Source of the DNA: CAVQBP01 sp963782475
Lineage (GTDB): Bacteria; Bacteroidota; Ignavibacteria; Ignavibacteriales; Ignavibacteriaceae
DNA length: 64,000 nucleotides
Direction of reading: 5' to 3'
Assembly: GCA_963782475.1 (NCBI GenBank)
Contig: CAWAJW010000003.1
Location: 496,001 to 560,000 of the forward strand
Both the position numbers and the translations under genes were made by a program. The notes under the pieces are model-generated. The model was given only the letters and a program-made list of their open reading frames with translations, ran no database searches and had not been told where the DNA came from. Of the stretch, positions 43,693 to 52,432 are shown piece after piece (the stretch's first letter is position 1; each line of letters starts with the position of its first letter).

Positions 43693-43924
43693 ATATAACA
43701 ATGCAATTTAAGTTGACAGCATTTTACGCATTCGGCTTTTTTAAGATTTTGAAGGTAGATGATCCGCTTAAAGTGTCTTGTTCAACGTAGTCAAATTAAT
43801 TAATAGTCTTGCAAACTGTGCTTGTTGTAAACGGAAAGTTAAGCACAGTTTGCATAATCTTCGGCAGAAGTGATAAATAAAAATTTCTTGTTTTGGGCTG
43901 CAACTTAATTGCGGATCGTTAGGT
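43693..43924 (+). repeat. attC site 40
   Basis: R'' ATATAAC 43693-43699, R' GTTAGGT 43918-43924, 232 bp. Cassette 40 ends pair as GTTATATGCC / GGCATATAAC. Confidence 0.93.
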
Positions 43925-44079
43925 GCTATATATATAAAAGTTATATATACAAATAAAGTATGTTTTTATTTTTACTAAACTGCTGTATAATATTTAATGT
44001 ATTATTTCTTAATAAGGAATTATAAAAAAATAAATTTAATTATATAATTATAATAAATAAAAAATTCCCCGCAATTAAC

Positions 44080-45213
44080 ATGTTTATCGTTCTCTTTAAA
44101 TTGGAAAATATATTTTTTCTATTTCTTTTTCTCTTTATTCTGGGAATAATTTCCTTACAAGGATGCTTAAAAGATGATATATCCTCAACCACACCAAATT
44201 TAAATTTAGCTAATAATGCAATACTCCTAACTTACCTTGAAACAAACGGCAACTATATCAATTCCGATGAAATGCCCTCAATAATTGATGTTGATGAAGT
44301 ATATAATAATCTTGCAGATTACCTAATAATTGATGTTAGACTTAAAACAGATTATTCTTTCGGTCATATTCCTGGGGCAATTAACGTTCAAAATGATTCT
44401 TTAGTTGAGTTTTGTAATTCACATAATATTTATCTATATCCAAAAGTTATTATCGTAAGCTGTACTGGGCAGTCTTCTGCTTATTATACCTGTCTGTTAA
44501 GAATTTACGGATTTAATAATGTTTATTCATTAAACTTTGGAATGGCATTGTGGAATAAAACTTTTTCTAATATTTGGATTGAACAAGCAAAAGATCATGA
44601 AATAGTAAATCATTTAGATGGCTCAACGCTTTATCCCAGTAATCCTAATATGAATTTACCAGATATTAAAATTGATCTTCAAAATTCAAATAAACAAAAC
44701 AGCATTAAAGATTTAGTTTCAAAAATAATAAAAGAAGGATTCACACCCGCAGTATTTGTAACGTTATCGACACCAGACACAATAGGCTTTAATGGAAATG
44801 GTAAACCTATATTAGAGTTTTATTTTAGCGGCGAAGATATTTCGCATTTTTTCATTATTTGTGTAGGTTCGATTAGGTTTTATAAAGCTTTATTTATTGC
44901 CTCAGTTCCAACTGGCCACTTGCCTGGAGCTTATTTTTACTTTAATAATGATTTCGAAAGTACTACAAATATTCAAACTATTCCTCCACAAATGAGTATT
45001 GTGGTTTACTCTCTTTCTGGTCAGGTTAGTGCATTTGTGACTGCATTCCTTCGAATCATGGGATACAATGCAAAAACTCTTTTGTATGGCGGCAACACTT
45101 ATACATATTCCAGATTAACTAATGAAGATGAAGTAAATTTATTTCAGCCGTACGTTTTCTTGACTCAGAATATTAGAAATTATCCCTACATCACTGGTAC
45201 ATCACCTAACTAA
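44080..45213 (+). CDS. Lipoprotein with tandem rhodanese domains, 377 aa
   Basis: The hydrophobic N-terminus has LQGC (Cys near 30) as lipobox. Domain 1 (about 70-165) has LIIDVRLKTDYSFGHIPGAI and the active-site loop VSCTGQSSAYYTCLLRIYGF with catalytic Cys. Domain 2 (about 250-350) keeps TGHLPGAYFYF and VYSLSGQVSAFVTAFLRIMG, but the cysteine is replaced by Ser/Leu, so it is probably non-catalytic. A sulfur-transfer or persulfide role at the membrane is inferred. The 155-base leader and lower AT content differ from neighbours. Cassette 41. Confidence 0.85.
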   Translation: MFIVLFKLENIFFLFLFLFILGIISLQGCLKDDISSTTPNLNLANNAILLTYLETNGNYINSDEMPSIIDVDEVYNNLADYLIIDVRLKTDYSFGHIPGAINVQNDSLVEFCNSHNIYLYPKVIIVSCTGQSSAYYTCLLRIYGFNNVYSLNFGMALWNKTFSNIWIEQAKDHEIVNHLDGSTLYPSNPNMNLPDIKIDLQNSNKQNSIKDLVSKIIKEGFTPAVFVTLSTPDTIGFNGNGKPILEFYFSGEDISHFFIICVGSIRFYKALFIASVPTGHLPGAYFYFNNDFESTTNIQTIPPQMSIVVYSLSGQVSAFVTAFLRIMGYNAKTLLYGGNTYTYSRLTNEDEVNLFQPYVFLTQNIRNYPYITGTSPN

Positions 45214-45399
45214 TATTAGCAAATACTAATTTAATAAAGTTGTACCGCAAATTGCAAAATACGTTTAGAAGACAATAAATAAACTAGAAAATAAAAATAT
45301 AAATCATAAAAAAGGTAGCACATAACATCTTTAATAAGTAAAAAGTCAATAGGCAATAGCTTTCCTGACAAAAAAAGTTTTGTAAAAAAAAGTAAATCA

Positions 45400-45625
45400 C
45401 AACTTCTATAAGCTATAGCAATCAATCATTTAACCTTAAACAACCAAGACTGCCAAAATATCTGTAAGGCACACTATGGCAACCAAACATCTTTCGGGAC
45501 TTTCTTCAAGAAAACTTGAAGATGTATTGAAAAGACAATACAATTCCAGATATATAATAGGCATGCGCATTACTACCCAATCAATGCAAACGATTATGCC
45601 GGTAAAAGCAAATCAGTTATGTGCC
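45400..45625 (-). ncRNA. Candidate bridge RNA of IS copy 4
   Basis: Guide complements at 45616-45624 and 45582-45589 are the same as in copy 1 and match the occupied attC. Confidence 0.55.
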
Positions 45626-46633
45626 GGGGCTTGTAATGCGCGGCCATTGTAAAGACTTTATATGAATAAGTTCTTGACCTTTAAATTTGTTATTAAAGCC
45701 AGATTTATATTTTAGGACAAAAAAGACGATCCGGGCAATTTCTTTAGCAATAATAGTTTTAGCAATGAATTTATTTTTTCTTCTAAGCAGGGAGGTATGG
45801 TAGTTACGAATAACAGGATAATACTGGATAGCCCGAATGGCAGCCTCAGAGAAAGCGACTTTAAGATATTTATTACCATCTTTAGAAGCCCTCTGCTTGG
45901 ATTTACCAGCAGAATTCCGTGCAGAAGGTGTAAGTCTTGAGTAAGAGAAGAAATTCTTAAGGTCAGGGAAGCGGTTAATATCATCAACTTCCAGTAAAAT
46001 AGAAAAGGCATTGATTATACCGATTCCAGGGATCCAAAGTAGTCTTTGAATATCATCATTAGGAATAAGGGATGGATGGAGCTGTTTTTCAATATCAATG
46101 ATTTGTTCATTGAGAAGAGTTTGCAGTTCAGATAATTGCTCATATTGGAATTTGGGTATTCCGTCAAGTTGAGTAGGAGAATCAAAGTTAAATTTAGCAA
46201 GAAACAGGTGCATAGAATTGGTTACGGAAGTATGTCGCTGAACAATTTTAAGTCTTGCTCTGAGGGCATCGCGAAGGAAGCGGTGTTGGTTAGAAATTTT
46301 ATGTGCTACAGGAATATAGTTCATTCTAAGGAGCTGAGCAAGAGTAAGAGAATCAACTTTATCAGTTTTAACTTTAGCATAAGCAATAGCCTTAACATAT
46401 TTAGCGTGAGCAAGAATCAAAGGGATGTTAATAGAATCAAGGAGATCACTTAACCAATACCAGGACATAGTAGATTCAACAGTGGTGATATGTTGACCGG
46501 GGATAGAGGAGAAATACTGAATGAAGTTATGAGGAAGATTTTTAAAATTATCTTTTTTAACGACATTACCATCAGGTTCAACAGTAGTTAAAAAAGAAGT
46601 AAATTTGTGAAGATCAATTCCAGTGTAATACAT
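45617..46633 (-). CDS. IS110-family transposase, copy 4, intact
   Basis: 338 residues with the full DEDD set and C-terminal serine motif, and a strong ribosome site before ATG 46633. It differs from copy 1 by very few residues (for example TSVTNS for TSVINS). Confidence 0.95.
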   Translation of the reverse strand: MYYTGIDLHKFTSFLTTVEPDGNVVKKDNFKNLPHNFIQYFSSIPGQHITTVESTMSWYWLSDLLDSINIPLILAHAKYVKAIAYAKVKTDKVDSLTLAQLLRMNYIPVAHKISNQHRFLRDALRARLKIVQRHTSVTNSMHLFLAKFNFDSPTQLDGIPKFQYEQLSELQTLLNEQIIDIEKQLHPSLIPNDDIQRLLWIPGIGIINAFSILLEVDDINRFPDLKNFFSYSRLTPSARNSAGKSKQRASKDGNKYLKVAFSEAAIRAIQYYPVIRNYHTSLLRRKNKFIAKTIIAKEIARIVFFVLKYKSGFNNKFKGQELIHIKSLQWPRITSPGT

Positions 46634-46931
46634 TTGATACCTCCTAAGTTAAAGTTAATTGGTAATGCTAAATTTAACTTTTTACTTATTGGAAATATCA
46701 ATGCAATTTAAGTTGACAGCATTTTACGCATTCGGCTTTTTAGAGATTTTGAAGTAGATGATCCGCTAAAAGTATCTTGTTCAAAGTAGTCAAATTAATT
46801 AATTATCTTGCAAACTGTGCTTTTCGTAAACGGAAAGTTAAGCACAGTTTGCTTAATCTTTGGCAGAAGTAATAAAAATAAGTTTCTTGTTATGGGCTGC
46901 AACTTAATTGCGGTTCGTTAGGCTTCATATA

Positions 46932-47357
46932 ATGAAAAAATTAAATATTTTATTTATAATATTATTCACAACATTTTTATTTTCGTGTAGTTTAAGCCAA
47001 AGCCAATCATTTAATAATATAAACGGGTATATAAGCATTATAACACTTGATACTTCAGAAATTTTTAAATGGATGTCTATAGATACAAAAAAAGCAACAA
47101 TGAGCGGAGATCATTTCAAAGGTCCGGGTGAAATTCCTTCAAGTTGGAATATTTACTTGCCTTATGGCGACTCATTAATAATAACTATTAAAAATATAAA
47201 TGGAATAAAAATTTATAATCAAAGCAATTTTCTTAAAAAAGGATATTATAAAATAAGTCTATATCCGAATTTCCATTTAAATAATTATGGCATTTATCTT
47301 ATAACTTCTAATTTTTGCGATTCTATATTTGTCCGAAAATTTTTAATTCCCAAATAA
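46932..47357 (+). CDS. Predicted lipoprotein, 141 aa
   Basis: ATG 46932, nine bases after R', opens MKKLNILFIILFTTFLFSC with lipobox LFSC (Cys19). The mature part is beta-rich: GYISIITLDTSEIFKWMS, PSSWNIYLPYGDSLIITI, GYYKISLYPNFHLNNYG. No family is recognised. There is no ribosome site outside attC 41, so expression may depend on upstream translation or a leaderless transcript. Cassette 42. Confidence 0.72.
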   Translation: MKKLNILFIILFTTFLFSCSLSQSQSFNNINGYISIITLDTSEIFKWMSIDTKKATMSGDHFKGPGEIPSSWNIYLPYGDSLIITIKNINGIKIYNQSNFLKKGYYKISLYPNFHLNNYGIYLITSNFCDSIFVRKFLIPK

Positions 47358-47408
47358 TAAACACATTTAATCTTAAATCAATTATTGTTTTATTATAAAA
47401 AAGTAAAA

Positions 47409-47640
47409 GCCTAACAATGCAATTTAAGTTGACAGCATTTTACGCATTCGGCTTTTTTGAGATTTTTGAGGTAGATGTTCCGCATAAAGTATCTTGTTCA
47501 AAGTAGTCAAATTAATTAATAGTCTTGCAAACTGTGCTTCTCGTAAACGGAAAAATAAGCACAGTTTGCATAATCTTTGGCAGAAGTAATAAAAATAAGT
47601 TTCTTGTTATGGGCTGCAACTTAATTGCGGTTCGTTAGGC
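47409..47640 (+). repeat. attC site 42
   Basis: R'' GCCTAAC 47409-47415, R' GTTAGGC 47634-47640, 232 bp. Cassette 42 ends pair as GTTAGGCTT / AAGCCTAAC. Confidence 0.93.
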
Positions 47641-47662
47641 ATAAAAAAGGAGGATAAAATAT

Positions 47663-47968
47663 GGTGTTGATTTAATATGGGAAGACGAGTTTGGCAAAAA
47701 AATTAATGGTGTTGGAGATCCACAAAATCATTTTGTAAGACTTTTAAATAAATCCAATGTATCTGGAACTCATTGCCTTCAGTATATTGACTTGTACGGA
47801 AATACAGTCTTTAATCTGATGCAAATACCAATATTTATTAATGAATTGGAAAATATTCTTAAGGATTGTAATGATGATGAATTGCGCAACATTGGGCATA
47901 AAATTCTAAATATGGCTAGAGAAAGTTTAGATTCAGTTCATACATATTTGAAATTTTATGGAGATTGA
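47663..47968 (+). pseudogene. 101-codon gene with a damaged start codon
   Basis: The frame GVDLIWEDEFGKKINGVGDP, then FVRLLNKSNVSGTHCLQYID, and on to SLDSVHTYLKFYGD, runs open from 47663 to TGA 47966-47968 but has no start. Just before it stands AAGGAGG and then ATG (47661) one base out of frame, so deletion of one G (ATGGGTGTT to ATGGTGTT) explains it. The protein looks soluble and real, with internal amphipathic helices. Family unknown. Cassette 43. Bases 47969-48138 hold no gene. Confidence 0.65.
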
Positions 47969-48138
47969 AAAGATATAATATTATATACAGCATTAATAAA
48001 ATATTTTACATCATAATAACTTTTAGAACCTAATAAATAAATATTTTTAAGATTTTAAAACTTATTTATAAAAGTAAAAAACAAGTACGGATTTGAAAAA
48101 TTATAAGCGATTTGAATAATAATTCTTTTAAATTCTTT

Positions 48139-48370
48139 GCCTAACAATGCAATTTAAGTTGACAGCATTTTACGCATTCGGCTTTTTAGAGATTTTTAAA
48201 GTAGATGATCCGCATAAAGTATCTTGTTCAACGTAGTCAAATTAATTAATAGTCTTGCAAACTGTGCTTTTCGTAAACGGAAATTTAAGCACAGTTTGCT
48301 TAATCTTTGGCAGAAGTAATAAATAAAAGTTTCTAGTTATGGGCTGCAACTTAATTGCGGTTCGTTATAT
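48139..48370 (+). repeat. attC site 43
   Basis: R'' GCCTAAC 48139-48145, R' GTTATAT 48364-48370, 232 bp. Cassette 43 ends pair over the seven-base boxes only. Confidence 0.93.
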
Positions 48371-48373
48371 GCT

Positions 48374-49066
48374 ATGAAAAGAATGTATAAAATAATTTTA
48401 TTAATATTTTGTTTTTTACCAACGTGGAATAATTATGCGCAAACAACTGAGATAAAAACTCCTGAATATTTATACTCTAAAGAAATCTCCAAGGAAAAAG
48501 TAGATAGCCTTTATAAGTTGGGATGGAATGAATGTATAGATAGTATTAACGCCAAAATATATTGCCAAAAGTTCTATGGTTTACCTCAAGATTATTATCC
48601 AATATATGTTGCGATACTTAAAAAAGAATTTGATGTAAAAGTAATAGGAGTTGCTGGATGTATTACTACAAATGAAGAAGATATTTTATGGACTGGCTTC
48701 AATAATTGTATAAACGCATTTACAAAAGAAAAGTTCAAAAAAGATATTTTTGAATATTCTTCAGAACTTGCTAAAAAATCGCTACCTTCATTAAAATCAC
48801 TAAACAAAGATTCAGTATTAACACAGTTAAAATATCCAATTGCTGCAAAGAATAATAAAATAAGTGGAACTGTTCTAATAAATGGATTATTAGATAAAGA
48901 CGGAAAAATAAAAAATATAAAAATAGCAAAAGGTATTGGATACGGTTGCGATGAAGAAGCAATAAGATTGGTAAAGATGTATCGATTTAAACCAGCTGAT
49001 AAAACAAAATATGCAAGAGCGTTAGGAATTGTTGTAATACCAATTAAATTCACATTAAAAAAATAG
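48374..49066 (+). CDS. Exported protein with TonB-like C-terminal domain, 230 aa
   Basis: ATG only three bases after R'. Signal peptide ending WNNYAQ. The first half is unrecognised and carries several Cys (WNECIDSINAKIYCQ, GVAGCITT). The C-terminal ~80 residues (LKYPIAAKNNKISGTVLING, LLDKDGKIKNIKIAKGIGYG, CDEEAIRLVKMYRFKPA) match the TonB C-terminal fold 'YP..A....i.G.V.v.f.vd.dG.i.nv.v..g.g.g.deeAlrlv....f.Pa'. It lacks the proline-rich spanning region, so it is a periplasmic TonB-like module rather than an energy transducer. Cassette 44. Confidence 0.8.
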   Translation: MKRMYKIILLIFCFLPTWNNYAQTTEIKTPEYLYSKEISKEKVDSLYKLGWNECIDSINAKIYCQKFYGLPQDYYPIYVAILKKEFDVKVIGVAGCITTNEEDILWTGFNNCINAFTKEKFKKDIFEYSSELAKKSLPSLKSLNKDSVLTQLKYPIAAKNNKISGTVLINGLLDKDGKIKNIKIAKGIGYGCDEEAIRLVKMYRFKPADKTKYARALGIVVIPIKFTLKK

Positions 49067-49067
49067 C

Positions 49068-49301
49068 ATATAACAAATGCAATTTAAGTTGACAGCATTT
49101 TACGCATTCGGCTTTTTAGAGATTTTTAAAGTAGATGATCCGCAAAAAGTATCTTGTTCAAAGTAGTCAAATTAATTAATAGTCTTGCAAACTGTGCTTT
49201 TCGTAAACGGAAAATTAAGCACAGTTTGCTTAATCTTTGGCAGAGGTAATAAATAATAAGTTTCTAGTTCTGGGCTGCAACTTAATTGCGGTTCGTTAGG
49301 T
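49068..49301 (+). repeat. attC site 44
   Basis: R'' ATATAAC 49068-49074, R' GTTAGGT 49295-49301, 234 bp. Cassette 44 ends pair over 12 bases (GTTATATGCTAT / ATAGCATATAAC). Confidence 0.93.
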
Positions 49302-49394
49302 GGTAAACAGATGTATTCATTATTGAAATTAGATTATTGATTACGACTAAATAAAAGGCTATATTTTGGTCGTACTAAAATTAAGGATAATATT

Positions 49395-49697
49395 ATGAAA
49401 TTTAGCGAAGCGATAAAGCCAATAAGTTATTTAAAGACTCATGCATCTGAAGTAATAAGAGACGTTTCAGATAACCAAAGAACAATGGTAATAACTCACA
49501 ATGGAGAAGCAAAGGTTATTCTCCAAGATGTGAAAGTATATGAACAAACCCAGGAAGCAATTGCACTATTAAAAATGCTTGCCATAAGTGGAAAGAATCT
49601 TAAAAAGGGTAATTATAAAACTTTAGATAAAACATTCAAAGATGTTAGAAAAAGAATAGATGAATTCAAAAGGGGACAAAATGAGATACAAAGTTAA
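49395..49697 (+). CDS. yefM: Phd/YefM-family antitoxin
   Basis: A 100-residue protein: MKFSEAIKPISYLKTHASEV, then QRTMVITHNGEAKVILQDVK and VYEQTQEAIALLKMLAISGK. This is the YefM DNA-binding fold followed by a Lys-rich tail that should wrap the toxin. The toxin start overlaps its end by 17 bases. The 93-base leader contains AATTAAGGATAAT before the ATG. Related to but different from the antitoxin at 4459. Confidence 0.9.
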   Translation: MKFSEAIKPISYLKTHASEVIRDVSDNQRTMVITHNGEAKVILQDVKVYEQTQEAIALLKMLAISGKNLKKGNYKTLDKTFKDVRKRIDEFKRGQNEIQS

Positions 49698-50004
49698 TTT
49701 GGTCTCCGATACAGAAGAAGATCTGTTTCAAATATATAAATATGCTTATTTAAATGATTCAGAAGAACAAGCAGAAAAATTATATTCAAAGCTTCATGAG
49801 AAATGTTTATTGCTTCAAGAATTTCCAGAAAGAGGACACATTCCGCCAGAATTAGATTTATTAAATATTGAAGATTTTTTAGAGATTCATTATAAGCCAT
49901 ATCGAATAATATACCGAATAATAAAAAGTGAAGTATTTATTCATTGCGTTATAGACGGAAGAAGAGATATCCAAAAATTATTACAAGAAAGATTATTAAG
50001 ATAG
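49681..50004 (+). CDS. RelE/ParE-family toxin
   Basis: ATG 49681 gives 107 residues: MRYKVNLVSDTEEDLFQIYK, then YSKLHEKCLLLQEFPERGHI, LEIHYKPYRIIYRIIKSEVF and IHCVIDGRRDIQKLLQERLL. The pattern 'FPerG..PpEL...gi.dflEi.y.PYRiiYri....v.i..v.DgRRDiq.LL' is characteristic of this toxin family. Overlap with the antitoxin suggests coupled translation. Cassette 45 ends at the R'' box 14 bases later, where IS copy 5 sits. Confidence 0.92.
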   Translation: MRYKVNLVSDTEEDLFQIYKYAYLNDSEEQAEKLYSKLHEKCLLLQEFPERGHIPPELDLLNIEDFLEIHYKPYRIIYRIIKSEVFIHCVIDGRRDIQKLLQERLLR

Positions 50005-50098
50005 AATAAAGGGGGCCCACCTAACATCTTTAATAAGTAAAAAGTCAATATGCAATAGCTTTCCTGACAAAAAAAGTTTTGTAAAAAAAAGTAAATCA

Positions 50099-50324
50099 CA
50101 ACTTCTATAAGCTATAGCAATCAATCATTTAACCTTAAACAACCAAGACTGCCAAAATATCTGTAAGGCACACTATGGCAACCAAACATCTTTCGGGACT
50201 TTCTTCAAGAAAACTTGAAGATGTATTGAAAAGACAATACAATTCCAGATATATAATAGGCATGCGCATTACTACCCAATCAATGCAAACGATTATGCCG
50301 GTAAAAGCAAATCAGTTATGTGCC
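50099..50324 (-). ncRNA. Candidate bridge RNA of IS copy 5
   Basis: Guide complements at 50315-50323 and 50281-50288, unchanged from copy 1 although the target differs at two positions. Confidence 0.5.
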
Positions 50325-51331
50325 GGGGCTTGTAATGCGCGGCCATTGTAAAGACTTTATATGAATAAGTTCTTGACCTTTAAATTTGTTATTAAAGCCA
50401 GATTTATATTTTAGGACAAAAAAGACGATCCGGGCAATTTCTTTAGCAATAATAGTTTTAGCAATGAATTTATTTTTTCTTCTAAGCAGGGAGGTATGGT
50501 AGTTACGAATAACAGGATAATACTGGATAGCCCGAATGGCAGCCTCAGAGAAAGCGACTTTAAGATATTTATTACCATCTTTAGAAGCCCTCTGCTTGGA
50601 TTTACCAGCGGAATTCCGTGCAGAAGGTGTAAGTCTTGAGTAAGAGAAGAAATTCTTAAGGTCAGGGAAGCGGTTAATATCGTCAACTTCCAGTAAAATA
50701 GAAAAGGCATTGATTATACCGATTCCAGGGATCCAAAGTAGTCTTTGAATATCATCATTAGGAATAAGGGATGGATGGAGCTGTTTTTCAATATCAATGA
50801 TTTGTTCATTGAGAAGAGTTTGCAGTTCAGATAATTGCTCATATTGGAATTTGGGTATTCCGTCAAGTTGAGTAGGAGAATCAAAGTTAAATTTAGCAAG
50901 AAACAGGTGCATAGAATTGGTTACGGAAGTATGTCGCTGAACAATTTTAAGTCTTGCTCTGAGGGCATCGCGAAGGAAGCGGTGTTGGTTAGAAATTTTA
51001 TGTGCTACAGGAATATAGTTCATTCTAAGGAGCTGAGCAAGAGTAAGAGAATCAACTTTATCAGTTTTAACTTTAGCATAAGCAATAGCCTTAACATATT
51101 TAGCGTGAGCAAGAATCAAAGGGATGTTAATAGAATCAAGGAGATCACTTAACCAATACCAGGACATAGTAGATTCAACAGTGGTGATATGTTGACCGGG
51201 GATAGAGGAGAAATACTGAATGAAGTTATGAGGAAGATTTTTAAATTATCTTTTTTAACGACATTACCATCAGGTTCAACAGTAGTTAAAAAAGAAGTAA
51301 ATTTGTGAAGATCAATTCCAGTGTAATACAT
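50316..51331 (-). pseudogene. IS110-family transposase, copy 5, frameshifted
   Basis: One A is missing in the TTTTTAAA tract at about 51238-51246, so the frame shifts near codon 31. The main part from ATG 51167 (283 residues) lacks the first two catalytic acidic residues. The deletion differs in position from the one in copies 3 and 6, so it was an independent event in the same homopolymer. Confidence 0.85.
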
Positions 51332-51643
51332 TTGATACCTCCTAAGTTAAAGTTAATTGGTAATGCTAAATTTAACTTTTTACTTATTGGAAATATCAAT
51401 GCAATTTAAGTTGACAGCATTTTACGCATTCGGCTTTTTAGAGATTTTTGAAGTAGATGATCCGCATAAAGTATCTTGTTTAACTGAAGTGCTCTGATAA
51501 GTTTGTTACAAACTGTGCTTTGCATAAACGGAAAGTTAAGCACAGTTTGCATAATCTTCGGCAGAAGTAATAAATAAAAGTTTCTTGTTTTGGGCTGCAA
51601 CTTAATTGCATGATCGTTATGTGCTATAGTAAAATAAAAAGAA

Positions 51644-51853
51644 TTATTCCCAATGTATATTTGGCTTCTTATTTTCTTCGGCACATTCCTTTAAATATAT
51701 GTTCATTAAATTTTGATATGGGATATCTATTTCAGATGCAAGCTTTTTAAAATATTCAACAGTATCATTCTCAATCCTTATTGAAATTTGTTTTTTCAGT
51801 TTCTTGGAGTAAGGATTCTTAATGGATTTAGAAAAATCATATTCTTTTTTCAT
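51644..51853 (-). CDS. brnA: BrnA-type antitoxin, intact copy
   Basis: 69 residues: MKKEYDFSKSIKNPYSKKLK, then KQISIRIENDTVEYFKKLAS and PYQNLMNIYLKECAEENKKP. This is the BrnA ribbon-helix-helix pattern 'k.isiRid.d.veyfk.la...gipYQ.lin.yL.e'. It follows brnT with one base between. The BrnT-BrnA order is the normal one. It is nearly identical to the broken copy at 30617-30828. Confidence 0.92.
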   Translation of the reverse strand: MKKEYDFSKSIKNPYSKKLKKQISIRIENDTVEYFKKLASEIDIPYQNLMNIYLKECAEENKKPNIHWE

Positions 51854-51854
51854 T

Positions 51855-52145
51855 TTATTTCACCTCGTAATAATATTTAATTTCAGGCTTTGTAGCTTTT
51901 CGTGCAGAAATAATTCGAATAACTTCATCATCTTCTCTATAAGTATGGACGACAACAAGAATTCTTAAACTGTACGAAATTCCTAAAATAATAAATCGTT
52001 CTTCATAATCAGAATGTTCGGGATCAGAAATAAGTCTTGCATTATCATCATAAAATACAGTTTTGGCTTCTTCAAAAGAGACTTTATGTTTCTTAATATT
52101 ATCACGATTTTTATTTTGATCCCATTCGAAACGAATATTATTCAT
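51855..52145 (-). CDS. brnT: BrnT-type ribonuclease toxin, second copy
   Basis: 96 residues from ATG 52145, identical to the toxin at 30830-31120 except Phe for Leu at position 6. It retains FEWDQNKNRDNIKKHKVSFE and the C-terminal RIISARKATKPEIKYYYEVK. Transcribed on the minus strand; cassette 46 shares its whole body with cassette 30. Confidence 0.93.
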   Translation of the reverse strand: MNNIRFEWDQNKNRDNIKKHKVSFEEAKTVFYDDNARLISDPEHSDYEERFIILGISYSLRILVVVHTYREDDEVIRIISARKATKPEIKYYYEVK

Positions 52146-52195
52146 AAGATAATAATATAATGATATAATAATTATTATATAATGTAATAAAAAGC

Positions 52196-52428
52196 ACATA
52201 ACAATGCAATTTAAGTTGACAGCATTTTACGCATTCGGCATTTTAGAGAATTTTGAAGTAGATGATCCGCTTAAAGAATCTTGTTCAACGTGGTCAAATT
52301 AATTAATAGTCTTGCAAACTGTGCTTTATCGTAAACGGAAATTTAAGCACAGTTTGCTTAATCATTGGCAGAAGTAAAAAAATTTAGTTTCTAGTTATGG
52401 GCTGCAACTTAATTGCGGTTCGTTATAC
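52196..52428 (+). repeat. attC site 46
   Basis: R'' ACATAAC 52196-52202, R' GTTATAC 52422-52428, 233 bp. It has the perfect guide match GCACATAAC, yet no IS. Cassette 46 ends pair as GTTATGTGCT / AGCACATAAC. Confidence 0.93.
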
Positions 52429-52432
52429 AAAT

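Larger units (their letters stand above)
45327..46699 (-). mobile_element. IS110-family (IS1111-like) element, copy 4
   Basis: 1373 bp, same orientation and R'' position as copy 1. The 17 bases to the left (AAAAGGTAGCACATAAC) are identical to those left of copy 2. Confidence 0.9.
45320..46923 (+). repeat. attC site 41, interrupted by IS copy 4
   Basis: R'' ACATAAC 45320-45326, rest from 46700, R' GTTAGGC 46917-46923. The cassette start (GTTAGGTGCT) does not fully match this R'' (AGCACATAAC); one position differs. Confidence 0.88.
50026..51397 (-). mobile_element. IS110-family (IS1111-like) element, copy 5
   Basis: 1372 bp, same orientation and position. The target left half is CCACCTAAC, with two mismatches to the guide GCACATAAC. 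Confidence 0.9.
50019..51622 (+). repeat. attC site 45, interrupted by IS copy 5
   Basis: R'' ACCTAAC 50019-50025, rest from 51398, R' GTTATGT 51616-51622. The 3' spacer is GCATGATC, as in site 29. Cassette 45 ends pair as GTTAGGTGG / CCACCTAAC. Confidence 0.9.

Noticed and set aside
48595..49053. 152-codon minus-strand frame
   Set aside because: Antisense of the TonB-like protein gene, which has a signal peptide and a clear domain on the plus strand.
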